From: Leclercia sp. UBA7405 | GTDB taxonomy: Bacteria > Pseudomonadota > Gammaproteobacteria > Enterobacterales > Enterobacteriaceae | Assembly (NCBI GenBank): GCA_002469605.1 | Contig: DKMV01000272.1 | Span: forward strand, 411-23,652 | Reading direction: 5' to 3' | DNA length: 23,242 bases | Shown here: one piece after another, positions 15,663-22,837 of the stretch | Position numbering within the stretch: the first letter of the stretch is position 1 | Layout of the letters: every line of letters begins with the position of its first letter | Position numbers and translations under genes: made by a program | The notes under the pieces: generated by a model | Seen by the model: the letters and a program-made list of their open reading frames with translations, nothing else | Databases searched by the model: none | Told to the model about the DNA's origin: nothing

Positions 15663-16412
15663 TTACTCCTCGCGCAGTAAATTAACGTAGTGACGGGTGA
15701 CGGCCATCAGATCCGGGCCTTCGAGCGGGAACTCGATCCCCCGGGGCACGTCGCCGGGCAGCGTATCCAGCAGCGCCATCCAGCGGCAGTTCTTCCCGGC
15801 GGGAGGAACGGCGCGGAAATGGTGGCGATGGGGTTCTGCCGCTTTCACGTGGATATAGCTCACGGCCGGAGCCAGCCGCTGCGCCGCCTCTTCCGGGGAG
15901 TCGCCCACCCACAGCCAGTTGCCCATATCAAAGGTCAGGGTCACCGGCAGGGCCATCACCCGGCAGGCCGCTTTAAAGCGCTGCATCGGGGCGAGCTGGC
16001 CGAAATCGGTCTGATCGTTCTCCACCACCAGCGCCATGCCGCTTGACTCAAGCAGCGGGCGCAGCGCGTCGAGCTGCTGTTTATCGCAAAAATGGCCGAG
16101 AGAGACTTTCAGCCACAGGGCATTCAGGGCGCTGGCTTCGGCAAGGTAGCGCGGCAGCTGCGGATTAAGCGCGCCGTCGGGGGTAAACAGGGAGTCGGGG
16201 GCAGAGTAGCAGGCCAGCAGGCCGAGTAGCTCAACGGACTGCGCCAGCATCGGCAGCGCCGCTAATTCGGCGTCGTTAAAGAGCTCCCGGCGGATCTCTA
16301 CGCCGTCTGCGCCTGCCCCGGCGATCACCGGCAGCATGGCGCGCTGACCGCCCGCTTCACGGACCTGGTCAGCGCCATACGCGGCGGTAACAACAATAAT
16401 TTTTCTGCCCAC
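15663..16412 (-). CDS. kguE: Sugar phosphate isomerase/epimerase-like protein KguE
   Basis: A 249-residue TIM-barrel protein of the xylose-isomerase-like / AP-endonuclease-2 superfamily, matching the first gene of the Pseudomonas kgu operon, whose reaction is not firmly established. Metal-site segments are visible: GADGVEIRRELF near the N-terminus, MALVVENDQTD, LTFDMGNWLWVGDSPEE, VSYIHVKAAEPHRHHFRAVPP and RGIEFPLEG near the C-terminus. The open frame can be read back to an ATG at 16466, but that codon lies in the operator palindrome and lacks a ribosome site. A GTG at 16412 has GGAG 7 bases upstream and gives the natural start GRKIIVVTAAYGADQ. It is the first gene behind the PtxS-like operator. 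Confidence 0.8.
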   Translation of the reverse strand: MGRKIIVVTAAYGADQVREAGGQRAMLPVIAGAGADGVEIRRELFNDAELAALPMLAQSVELLGLLACYSAPDSLFTPDGALNPQLPRYLAEASALNALWLKVSLGHFCDKQQLDALRPLLESSGMALVVENDQTDFGQLAPMQRFKAACRVMALPVTLTFDMGNWLWVGDSPEEAAQRLAPAVSYIHVKAAEPHRHHFRAVPPAGKNCRWMALLDTLPGDVPRGIEFPLEGPDLMAVTRHYVNLLREE

Positions 16413-16451
16413 TGGCTGACTCCATCGCGTTATCGATACTATTACGCTAGA

Positions 16452-16465
16452 TGGAACCGGTTCCA
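16452..16465. promoter_or_regulatory. PtxS-like operator of the kgu operon
   Basis: TGGAACCGGTTCCA is a perfect 14-bp palindrome with a CCGG centre, as in many LacI-family operators. The Pseudomonas PtxS operator is TGAAACCGGTTTCA, which differs only by one symmetric change (third position from each end). It lies 40 bases upstream of the kguE start and 50 bases past the ptxS stop. A possible kguE -35 (TTGGAA on the minus strand, 16461-16466) overlaps it, which fits repression relieved by 2-ketogluconate. Confidence 0.82.
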
Positions 16466-16514
16466 AAGAAAAGTTCAGGATGTTGAATTTTTGATCGTCA
16501 TCACGAAGGGGAAA

Positions 16515-17531
16515 TTAACGGGCGGTGGAGCCGCGCACAATCAGCTCGCCGGAGAAGACCCGTTCGCGCACGGCGTCGCTGGTGCCTTCAATGCGGCTCA
16601 CAACCTGTTCGACGGCGGCAAAGCCTATCTGCCAGGTGGGCTGTTTCAGAGTAGTGATGCCCACGCCCGCCAGTTCGGCCCACTCCAGCTCGTCAAAGCC
16701 CAGGAGGCCGATATCGCTGCCCCAGTGCAGGCCAATGCGTCGCAGCGAGCGGGCAACCTGAAGGGTGAGGGCGCCGTTCGCGGAGATCACCGCCTTGCGC
16801 ATCCCCCGGTGGCGGGTATGGAACTGGCGCAGAGCGTTATCCAGCTGTTCGGCTTCGTGCAGGGGAATTTCGCTGTTTTCGGCGATTACGCCGGGGTAGC
16901 GGGCAAGGGTTGCGCGAAACGCCCCCAGCCGTTCACGGCGGGTATTCACCATCCCCAGGGGTTCGCTGAGAAACAGGATCGCTTCAAAGCCCTGCTCGAT
17001 AAGGTGTTCGGTTGCGGTGGTTGCGGCCTGAGTGTTATCCAGCCCCACCACGTCACAGGCGAAATCGGGGATTTTGCGGTCAATCAGCACCATGGGCAGG
17101 GCCGACTGCTGCAGGCGGTTCAGCCCCTCTTCGCGCATACCGACCGCGTTGACCACGATCCCCTCCACCTGGTAGCTGCGCAGTAGATCGAGGTAGTGCA
17201 GCTCCTGATCCAGTTCGTTATTCGTATTACAGACCAGCGGGGTGAAGCCTTTTTCACGGCAGGCGGCTTCGATACCGCTCAGGACATTAACCGAATAGGG
17301 GTTGGTGATATCGGCGATGATCAGGCCAATCAGGCGGGTACGGCCACGCTTTAGCCCCCGGGCCATCAGGCTGGGACGGTAATCGAGATCGGCGATGGCC
17401 TGTTCAATGCGGGCAAGCAGCGCGTCGGAGAGCAGATGTTTTTCACCGTTGAGGTAACGGGAAATACTGGTTTTACCGGTTTTTGCGGCTTTCGCCACAT
17501 CGCTGATGGTGGCCCGTGTTGTTTTGCGCAT
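16515..17531 (-). CDS. ptxS: LacI-family regulator of the kgu operon (PtxS-like)
   Basis: A 338-residue LacI-type repressor. The N-terminal helix-turn-helix ATISDVAKAAKTGKTSISRYLNGE occupies about residues 6-29. The hinge helix MARGLKRGRT is near residue 55-65. The periplasmic-binding-protein-like effector domain starts RLIGLIIADITNPYSVNVLSGIE and includes NTNNELDQELHYLDLL and DIGLLGFDELEWAELAGVGITT. The ATG at 17531 follows AAGGGA by 7 bases; an upstream ATG at 17561 has no ribosome site. It is transcribed in the same direction as kguEKT-ghrB and lies directly upstream, with the palindromic operator between. PtxS of Pseudomonas represses kgu genes and responds to 2-ketogluconate; that role is inferred here from context. 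An inverted repeat covers its start codon. Confidence 0.87.
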   Translation of the reverse strand: MRKTTRATISDVAKAAKTGKTSISRYLNGEKHLLSDALLARIEQAIADLDYRPSLMARGLKRGRTRLIGLIIADITNPYSVNVLSGIEAACREKGFTPLVCNTNNELDQELHYLDLLRSYQVEGIVVNAVGMREEGLNRLQQSALPMVLIDRKIPDFACDVVGLDNTQAATTATEHLIEQGFEAILFLSEPLGMVNTRRERLGAFRATLARYPGVIAENSEIPLHEAEQLDNALRQFHTRHRGMRKAVISANGALTLQVARSLRRIGLHWGSDIGLLGFDELEWAELAGVGITTLKQPTWQIGFAAVEQVVSRIEGTSDAVRERVFSGELIVRGSTAR

Positions 17532-17583
17532 CGCTGATTCCCTTGCCTGAAGTGAGAACACCTTAGCGCGAAAATCAGCGATG
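17529..17583. repeat. 11-bp inverted repeat spanning the ptxS start
   Basis: CATCGCTGATT at 17529-17539 is repeated as AATCAGCGATG at 17573-17583, a perfect 11-bp inverted repeat with a 33-base spacer. In the minus-strand message one arm contains the ptxS start codon and the loop contains its ribosome site. The other arm lies just after the yiaD stop. The CTTGCC / GGCAAG pair beside the arms adds a second complementary segment. A candidate ptxS promoter (TTGCCA, 16 bases, TAAGGT; minus strand 17587-17560) overlaps the distal arm. Confidence 0.75.
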
Positions 17584-17591
17584 GCAAGCCC

Positions 17592-18254
17592 TTACTGGAT
17601 TGGGCTTAAGGTGATCTCAACGCGGCGGTTCTGGGCTTTGCCCTCTTCCGTGCTGTTGCTGGCGATCGGGTTAGCCGGGCCCATGCCGCTGGTGCGGATA
17701 CGGGTAGCGGCTACGCCCTGGGTGATGAGCGAGCTGGCAACGGAGTCCGCGCGCTGCTGGGAGAGACGCATGTTCAGATCCTGGCCGCCGGTGTTGTCGG
17801 TAAAGCCGATCACGTTGACCGCGGTTTTGCTGTACTCCTTGAGCACCGCCGCCACGCCGGTCAGGGTATTGGCCCCGGCCGGTTTCAGGGTGGCGCTGCT
17901 GCTGTCGAAGGTCACGTTGTTTGGCATATTCAGAATGATGTTATCGCCACTACGCGTCACGCTCACGCCGGTACCCTGCATTTTGTCGCGCAGTTTCGCT
18001 TCCTGCACATCCATGTAATAACCGGCGCCGCCGCCCAGCGCAGCACCTGCCGCCGCGCCAATCAGTGCGCCTTTGCCGCGATCTTTTTTCGAGGAGGAGA
18101 GGGCGCCGACGCCCGCGCCAACGAGTGAGCCAAGGCCCGCGCCAATGCCGGATTTGCCCGCTTCGCGTTCACCGGTATAAGGGTTTGTTGTGCAGCCTGA
18201 AACAGCCAGTGCGCCGCTGACCAGCGCGGCAATCATGAGTACGCGTTTTTTCAT
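17592..18254 (-). CDS. yiaD: OmpA-like outer-membrane lipoprotein YiaD
   Basis: A 220-residue lipoprotein (219 in E. coli). The signal peptide [21 protein letters not shown] ends with lipidated Cys21 followed by Thr-Thr, fitting the outer membrane. Residues about 37-80 contain two glycine-zipper stretches ([17 protein letters not shown] and [15 protein letters not shown]) that may contact the membrane. The C-terminal OmpA-like peptidoglycan-binding domain begins near residue 110 and shows [28 protein letters not shown] and [12 protein letters not shown], with the Asp and Arg that bind diaminopimelate. In E. coli it can suppress a bamD defect in barrel assembly. An AAGGA ribosome site precedes the start. 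It lies directly upstream of ptxS on the same strand, without an obvious terminator between. Confidence 0.95.
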   Translation of the reverse strand: MKKRVLMIAALVSGALAVSGCTTNPYTGEREAGKSGIGAGLGSLVGAGVGALSSSKKDRGKGALIGAAAGAALGGGAGYYMDVQEAKLRDKMQGTGVSVTRSGDNIILNMPNNVTFDSSSATLKPAGANTLTGVAAVLKEYSKTAVNVIGFTDNTGGQDLNMRLSQQRADSVASSLITQGVAATRIRTSGMGPANPIASNSTEEGKAQNRRVEITLSPIQ

Positions 18255-18281
18255 CTTATTTCCTTAATCCTTTTTATTCTT

Positions 18282-18300
18282 TGCCACGACGAACGTGGCA
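18282..18300. repeat. Stem-loop in the yiaD/bisC spacer
   Basis: TGCCACG (18282-18288) and CGTGGCA (18294-18300) form a perfect 7-bp stem with an ACGAA loop, between the divergent yiaD and bisC starts. On the minus strand it would lie about 28 bases upstream of the yiaD start, so it may sit in that gene's leader or be an operator. Confidence 0.5.
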
Positions 18301-18421
18301 GTTGATTATGACGTGCAGTTATGTAGAAAATTTCGGGGATAACTCTGAAATATGTTTCAAACCATCAACGGCCTCGAAGAAGGCGACAACACCTGCAACA
18401 GGTAATCCGGGAGCGCACGCT

Positions 18422-20749
18422 TTGACCACATCAATAAAAACCATTCTGACCGCCGCCCACTGGGGACCGATGCTGGTAGAGACCGATGGCGAAAATGTTT
18501 TGTCATCCCGCGGGGCCTTGCCCACCAGCCACCCCAACTCTCTGCAGACCGTGGTGCGCGATCAGGTGCACAGTAAAACCCGCGTGCGCTGGCCGATGGT
18601 GCGAAAAGGCTTTCTGGCATCACCGGATAAGCCCCAGGGGGTGCGTGGCGAAGATGAATATGTGCGCGTCAGCTGGGACCAGGCGCTGGATCTGATCCAT
18701 ACCCAGCACAAACGTATTCGGGAAACCTACGGCCCGTCGTCGATTTTTGCCGGCTCGTACGGCTGGCGCTCTAACGGCGTACTGCACAAGGCGGCAACTC
18801 TGCTACAGCGATATATGAGCCTGGCGGGCGGCTATACCGGTCATCTCGGGGATTACTCCACCGGCGCGGCGCAGGCGATCATGCCCTACGTGGTGGGCGG
18901 CAACGAAGTGTATCAACAGCAGACCAGCTGGCCGCTGGTGCTGGAGCATACCGACGTAGTGGTGCTCTGGAGCGCCAACCCGCTTAATACCCTGAAGATT
19001 GCCTGGAACGCCTCCGACGAACAGGGCATTGGCTACTTTGAGGCGCTGCGTAAAAGCGGTAAGCGGATAATCTGTATCGATCCGATGCGTTCAGAGACCG
19101 CCGATTTCCTCGGCGAGGCCGCCGAGTGGATCGCCCCGCATATGGGCACCGATGTTGCCATGATGCTGGGCATTGCCCATACGCTGGTGGAAAACGGCTG
19201 GCATGACGAGGCGTTTCTGGCCCGCTGCACTACCGGTTACGACCAGTTTGCCCGCTACCTGACCGGCGAAAGCGACGGAATCGCCAAAACGGCGGAGTGG
19301 GCTGCACGCATCTGCGGCGTAGAGGCAGCAAAAATCCGCGAACTGGCGGCGTTATTCCACAATAACACCACCATGCTGATGTCAGGCTGGGGGATGCAGC
19401 GCCAGCAGTTTGGCGAGCAGAAGCACTGGATGCTGGTCACCCTCGCCGCCATGCTCGGCCAGATTGGCACGCCCGGCGGCGGCTTTGGCCTCTCTTATCA
19501 CTTTGCTAACGGCGGGAATCCAACCCGCCGCGCGGCGGTGCTGGCGTCGATGCAGGGCAGCGTGCCGGGAGGCACGGACGCGGTGGATAAAATCCCGGTC
19601 GCCCGTATTGTGGAAGCCCTGGAAAATCCGGGCGGCTTTTATCAGCATAACGGCCAGGATCGCCACTTCCCGGATATCCGCTTCGTCTGGTGGGCGGGCG
19701 GCGCCAACTTTACCCATCATCAGGATACCAATCGCCTGATCCGCGCCTGGCAGAAGCCGGAGCTGGTGGTCATTTCGGAGTGCTTCTGGACGGCGGCGGC
19801 CAAACATGCGGACATCGTCCTGCCGGCCACCACCTCCTTTGAACGTAACGACATGACCATGACCGGCGACTACAGCAACCAGCATATGGTGCCGATGAAG
19901 CGCGTAGTGCCGCCGCGAGATGAAGCCCGGGACGACCTGACGGTGTTTACCGAACTCAGCGAGCGCTGGGAGCAGGGCGGGGCGGAACGCTTTACCGAAG
20001 GGAAGAGCGATCTGGAGTGGCTGGAGACCTTCTACAATATTGCCGGCGAGCGCGGCGCGGCCCAGGGAGTGACTCTGCCGCCGTTTTCTCAGTTCTGGGA
20101 GGCAAACGAGATCCTCGAGATGCCGGAGAGCGAGCAAAACGCCCGCTTTGTCCGTTTTGCCGATTTCCGCCGCGACCCGCAGGCGCACCCGCTGAAAACC
20201 GAAAGCGGCAAGATTGAGATCTACTCCCGGCGTATCGCGGGCTTTAACTATGGCGATTGCCCGCCGCACCCTATGTGGCTGGAGCCGGACGAGTGGCATG
20301 GCAACGCCGCGCCACAACAGCTGCAGCTGCTTTCCGCCCATCCTGCGCACCGCCTGCACAGCCAGCTCAACTACTCCTCCCTGCGAGAGCAGTACGCGGT
20401 GGCGGGGCGCGAGCCGGTCACGCTGCATCCAACCGATGCCCGCGCCCGCGGCATTGCCGATGGCGACCTGGTTCGCGTCTGGAACTCGCGCGGTCAGGTG
20501 CTGGCGGGGGCGGTAGTAAGCGAGGGCATTAAGCCCGGCGTTATCTGCATTCATCAGGGGGCGTGGCCGGATCTGGCGGGCAGCGAAGGGGGGATCTGTA
20601 AAAACGGTGCGGTAAACGTGCTGACCAAAGATCTCCCCAGCTCGAAGCTGGGGAACGGCTGCGCGGGAAACACGGCGCTGGCGTGGATAGAAAAATATCA
20701 GGGGCCGACGCTTACGCTGACGGCATTTGATCCGCCTGCCAGCTCATGA
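18422..20749 (+). CDS. bisC: Biotin sulfoxide / methionine sulfoxide reductase BisC (molybdoenzyme)
   Basis: Cytoplasmic molybdopterin enzyme of the DMSO-reductase family that reduces biotin sulfoxide and free methionine S-sulfoxide. From the chosen start it has 775 residues (777 in E. coli). It lacks a Tat signal and the N-terminal iron-sulfur cysteines, like E. coli BisC. The molybdenum ligand is Ser117 in SYGWRSNG. Other landmarks are [86 protein letters not shown] and [20 protein letters not shown]. The open frame extends back to 18281, but the upstream part has no homology I recognise. TTG 18422 has GGGAG 8 bases upstream and gives [18 protein letters not shown], aligned with the E. coli start. 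Its 3' end overlaps yiaC by 38 bases, tail to tail. Confidence 0.92.
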   Translation: MTTSIKTILTAAHWGPMLVETDGENVLSSRGALPTSHPNSLQTVVRDQVHSKTRVRWPMVRKGFLASPDKPQGVRGEDEYVRVSWDQALDLIHTQHKRIRETYGPSSIFAGSYGWRSNGVLHKAATLLQRYMSLAGGYTGHLGDYSTGAAQAIMPYVVGGNEVYQQQTSWPLVLEHTDVVVLWSANPLNTLKIAWNASDEQGIGYFEALRKSGKRIICIDPMRSETADFLGEAAEWIAPHMGTDVAMMLGIAHTLVENGWHDEAFLARCTTGYDQFARYLTGESDGIAKTAEWAARICGVEAAKIRELAALFHNNTTMLMSGWGMQRQQFGEQKHWMLVTLAAMLGQIGTPGGGFGLSYHFANGGNPTRRAAVLASMQGSVPGGTDAVDKIPVARIVEALENPGGFYQHNGQDRHFPDIRFVWWAGGANFTHHQDTNRLIRAWQKPELVVISECFWTAAAKHADIVLPATTSFERNDMTMTGDYSNQHMVPMKRVVPPRDEARDDLTVFTELSERWEQGGAERFTEGKSDLEWLETFYNIAGERGAAQGVTLPPFSQFWEANEILEMPESEQNARFVRFADFRRDPQAHPLKTESGKIEIYSRRIAGFNYGDCPPHPMWLEPDEWHGNAAPQQLQLLSAHPAHRLHSQLNYSSLREQYAVAGREPVTLHPTDARARGIADGDLVRVWNSRGQVLAGAVVSEGIKPGVICIHQGAWPDLAGSEGGICKNGAVNVLTKDLPSSKLGNGCAGNTALAWIEKYQGPTLTLTAFDPPASS

Positions 20750-21158
20750 TCCAGGTCGGGTGTTGGGTCTCATCCTGCCAGGCGCAGTCCATAATGCGAA
20801 AGCCCTGGGCATGATAGAAATTCACCGCCCGACTGTTCTTCTGATACACCTCCAGGCTCAGGGCCGGGTAGTGCTCCTTAACGTGGTTAATCAGCGCCCG
20901 GCCAATCCCTTTGCCGGTATGGTCCGGCGCAACAAACAGCGCCCCGATGTACTGAACGTGCAGTACGCTGATAAAACCACGTACCTCGCCTGCCTCTTCC
21001 CAGACCCAGGTCTGCGCCGACGGCAGATAGACATCGCGCACGGTCGCTTCGCTCTCCTGCCAGTAGCGGGCATCGATAAAGGGATGGGCGAGGGTGGTGC
21101 TTTCAAGCCACAGGCGCAGCAGGGGAGTAGTATCGTCACTCAGCCATGCACGGATCAT
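20712..21158 (-). CDS. yiaC: GNAT acetyltransferase YiaC
   Basis: A 148-residue GCN5-related N-acetyltransferase (146 in E. coli), reported there to acetylate protein lysines. The acetyl-CoA-binding loop is in [22 protein letters not shown] (about residues 79-100). The later [20 protein letters not shown] contains the conserved Tyr of GNAT enzymes, and [16 protein letters not shown] closes the protein as in E. coli. A longer frame begins at 21251 inside tag. The ATG at 21158 has GGGAGG 5 bases upstream and matches the E. coli N-terminus MIR. The start lies 23 bases inside the 3' end of tag, so the two are translationally coupled. The 3' end overlaps the convergent bisC by 38 bases. Confidence 0.92.
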   Translation of the reverse strand: MIRAWLSDDTTPLLRLWLESTTLAHPFIDARYWQESEATVRDVYLPSAQTWVWEEAGEVRGFISVLHVQYIGALFVAPDHTGKGIGRALINHVKEHYPALSLEVYQKNSRAVNFYHAQGFRIMDCAWQDETQHPTWIMSWQADQMPSA

Positions 21159-21717
21159 GCTGACCTCCCGGATGACAGATACAGCCTTTGATATGGTCAT
21201 TGACCAGCCCGCAGGACTGCATAAAGGCGTAGCAGATGGTGGTGCCCACAAATTTAAAACCGCGCTTTTTCAACGCCTTTGACAGGGCATCCGAGGTGGG
21301 GGTGGCGCTGGGGATCTCTGCGAGGGTCGCGGCCTGCGTGATTTGCGGCTTATGATCCACAAACGACCAGACAAAATCTGCAAAGGGTTCGCCGTTGGCC
21401 TCCATCGCCAGAAACGCACGCGCATTGCCGATAATGGCCTGAATTTTACCGCGATGGCGAATAATGCCCGCGTCCAGCACCAGCCGTTCGACGTCCTCTT
21501 CCGTCATCTCTGCGACCCGTACGGGATCGAACTGATGGAAGGCGCGACGGTAATTCTCCCGCTTTTTTAATACGGTGATCCACGACAGCCCGGCCTGCTG
21601 CCCCTCAAGGCAGATCATCTCAAAGAGATAACGTCCGTCAGTTTTTGGTATGCCCCACTCGTTATCGTGGTAAGTGATATAAAGAGGATCCTGGCTTACC
21701 CATCCGCAACGTTGCAT
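21136..21717 (-). CDS. tag: 3-methyladenine DNA glycosylase I (Tag)
   Basis: DNA repair enzyme of 193 residues (187 in E. coli) that excises 3-methyladenine, starting base-excision repair of alkylation damage. The zinc-binding residues known in E. coli Tag are all present: Cys4 and His17 in RCGWVSQDPLYITYHDNEW, and the His and Cys of NDHIKGC near residues 175-179. The core QQAGLSWITVLKKRENYRRAF contains the helix that holds the catalytic-pocket Glu region, and DAGIIRHRGKIQAIIGNA follows. The C-terminus runs about six residues past the E. coli protein, and the extra tail overlaps the yiaC ribosome site and start. It is the first gene of a tag-yiaC pair. Confidence 0.96.
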   Translation of the reverse strand: MQRCGWVSQDPLYITYHDNEWGIPKTDGRYLFEMICLEGQQAGLSWITVLKKRENYRRAFHQFDPVRVAEMTEEDVERLVLDAGIIRHRGKIQAIIGNARAFLAMEANGEPFADFVWSFVDHKPQITQAATLAEIPSATPTSDALSKALKKRGFKFVGTTICYAFMQSCGLVNDHIKGCICHPGGQHDPCMAE

Positions 21718-21769
21718 AGCACTTCTCCCTTATTGATCCTGAAACCCTAAAAATTTCAATCGGCCCGGC

Positions 21770-21799
21770 TTGACGTGGTATTGAAAGAGACAATAGTTA
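21770..21799 (+). promoter_or_regulatory. Candidate promoter for yhjY
   Basis: TTGACG (21770-21775) and TAGTTA (21794-21799) with an 18-base spacer, about 100 bases upstream of the yhjY start. The -35 is good and the -10 is mediocre. Pattern match only. Confidence 0.3.
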
Positions 21800-21903
21800 A
21801 TACAGGGTTTAATACGCAGCGAAGCCATTTCGCAATAACCCGCCCACCCTTCATTAACAATGAAAAATATCGCCGAATTCGGCTCTCTTCTGGAGTCGCT
21901 TTG

Positions 21904-22602
21904 ATGATGATAAAGATTAGTGGCCACCATGCCGTAACGGGTGTGGTGAGCTTGTTAGCCTGCCTGTTAGCAGGCAACACAGCAAAAGCCTGGCAACAGG
22001 AATATATCGCTTCAGATACCTTAAATAATACAACCGAGCGTTACACATGGGATGACGATCACCAACCGCGGTATGAAGATATTCTCGAAGAGCGGATCCG
22101 CTCCTCGCAGAATACGGGCCTGGCGCTGAATCTGCCGGATGACTCCTCGGCGATGGCGGCCAGTACCATGAGCGTGGGGGTGGCGATACCCGTTGCCCAC
22201 AAGGTGACCACCGGGCCGGTGGTGTCGTGGCGCTATGACGGCTCGGCGCCCAGTATGTATAACGAGTTCGGCGACAGCGGGCATACCCCCTCCCTGACCG
22301 ATCCGCTCTGGCACGCGGGTATCAGCACCCTCGGCTGGCGCGTGGATACGCGGGTCGGCGGCGTGCGGCCCTGGGCGCAAATTAGCTATAACCAGCAAAT
22401 TGGCGAGAACCAGTGGAAAGCCCAGTCCGGCATGGGTAAAACACCCGCCACCTTGCAATATGGCAACTGGATGGATGTCACCGTCGGCGCGGATATTCCC
22501 CTTTATCCGCATATGGCGGCCTGGGCCTCCCTGTCTCAAACCGAAAATATGACGATGGGAGAGGATTACCTCTATACCCTGGGTGTTAGCGCGAAGTTTT
22601 AA
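21904..22602 (+). CDS. yhjY: Outer-membrane autotransporter-type beta-domain protein YhjY
   Basis: A 232-residue secreted protein corresponding to E. coli YhjY, annotated there as an autotransporter beta-domain (lipase-like) protein of unknown role. The signal peptide MMIKISGHHAVTGVVSLLACLLAGNTAKA is cleaved near residue 29. The mature protein has alternating aromatic/polar strands typical of a beta-barrel (PVVSWRYDG, WRVDTRVGGVRPWAQISYN, WMDVTVGADIPLYPHMAAWASLSQ) and ends LGVSAKF, with the C-terminal Phe recognised by the Bam complex. GGAG at 21892-21895 supports the ATG at 21904; TTG 21901 and ATG 21907 are alternatives in the same frame. There is no passenger domain. It precedes yhjX on the same strand, but yhjX has its own control region. 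Confidence 0.85.
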   Translation: MMIKISGHHAVTGVVSLLACLLAGNTAKAWQQEYIASDTLNNTTERYTWDDDHQPRYEDILEERIRSSQNTGLALNLPDDSSAMAASTMSVGVAIPVAHKVTTGPVVSWRYDGSAPSMYNEFGDSGHTPSLTDPLWHAGISTLGWRVDTRVGGVRPWAQISYNQQIGENQWKAQSGMGKTPATLQYGNWMDVTVGADIPLYPHMAAWASLSQTENMTMGEDYLYTLGVSAKF

Positions 22603-22704
22603 AACCAGCCGTTTTTTTACTCAGTATTAACATCTTTAACCCTTGATTGACCTGCTCTGCGTTGATAGTGGCCACTAACGTGCGCCTGCATAAACGGCTG
22701 TCCA
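22603..22704. other. yhjY 3' flank
   Basis: A seven-T run at 22612-22618 follows the yhjY stop, preceded only by a weak AAAAC/GTTTT pairing, so termination here is uncertain. Nothing else is recognised before the YpdB-like repeats. An open frame from 22647 has no ribosome site and runs through the yhjX regulatory repeats. Confidence 0.4.
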
Positions 22705-22756
22705 GGTCATTCATTCCGGATTTAAGGCAGTTCATTCCGCCTCGTCTGCAGTTCAT
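22705..22756 (+). promoter_or_regulatory. Three YpdB-like binding repeats upstream of yhjX
   Basis: GGTCATTCAT (22705-22714), GGCAGTTCAT (22726-22735) and TGCAGTTCAT (22747-22756) are direct repeats, each separated by exactly 11 bases. In E. coli the response regulator YpdB activates yhjX by binding two direct repeats of GGCATTTCAT with an 11-base spacer. The sequence, spacing and position just upstream of yhjX agree with that; a third repeat in register is additional. A possible -10 (TATGGT, 22790-22795) follows, with no good -35, as expected for an activated promoter. Confidence 0.8.
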
Positions 22757-22837
22757 GCCGTTTTACCCCAATGGATTCGGGGTTTTGGGTATGGTTGTCA
22801 GCAGTGAATTTCCCTCTTTTGCTGCAGGATAACTGCC

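Noticed and set aside
16413..16466. A longer kguE start at ATG 16466
   Set aside because: That ATG lies in the operator palindrome, lacks a ribosome site, and adds residues with no family match. GTG 16412 has GGAG at good distance.
19382..20554. A 390-codon open frame antisense to bisC
   Set aside because: It is a mirror of the well-conserved bisC coding sequence with biased composition and no recognisable domain.
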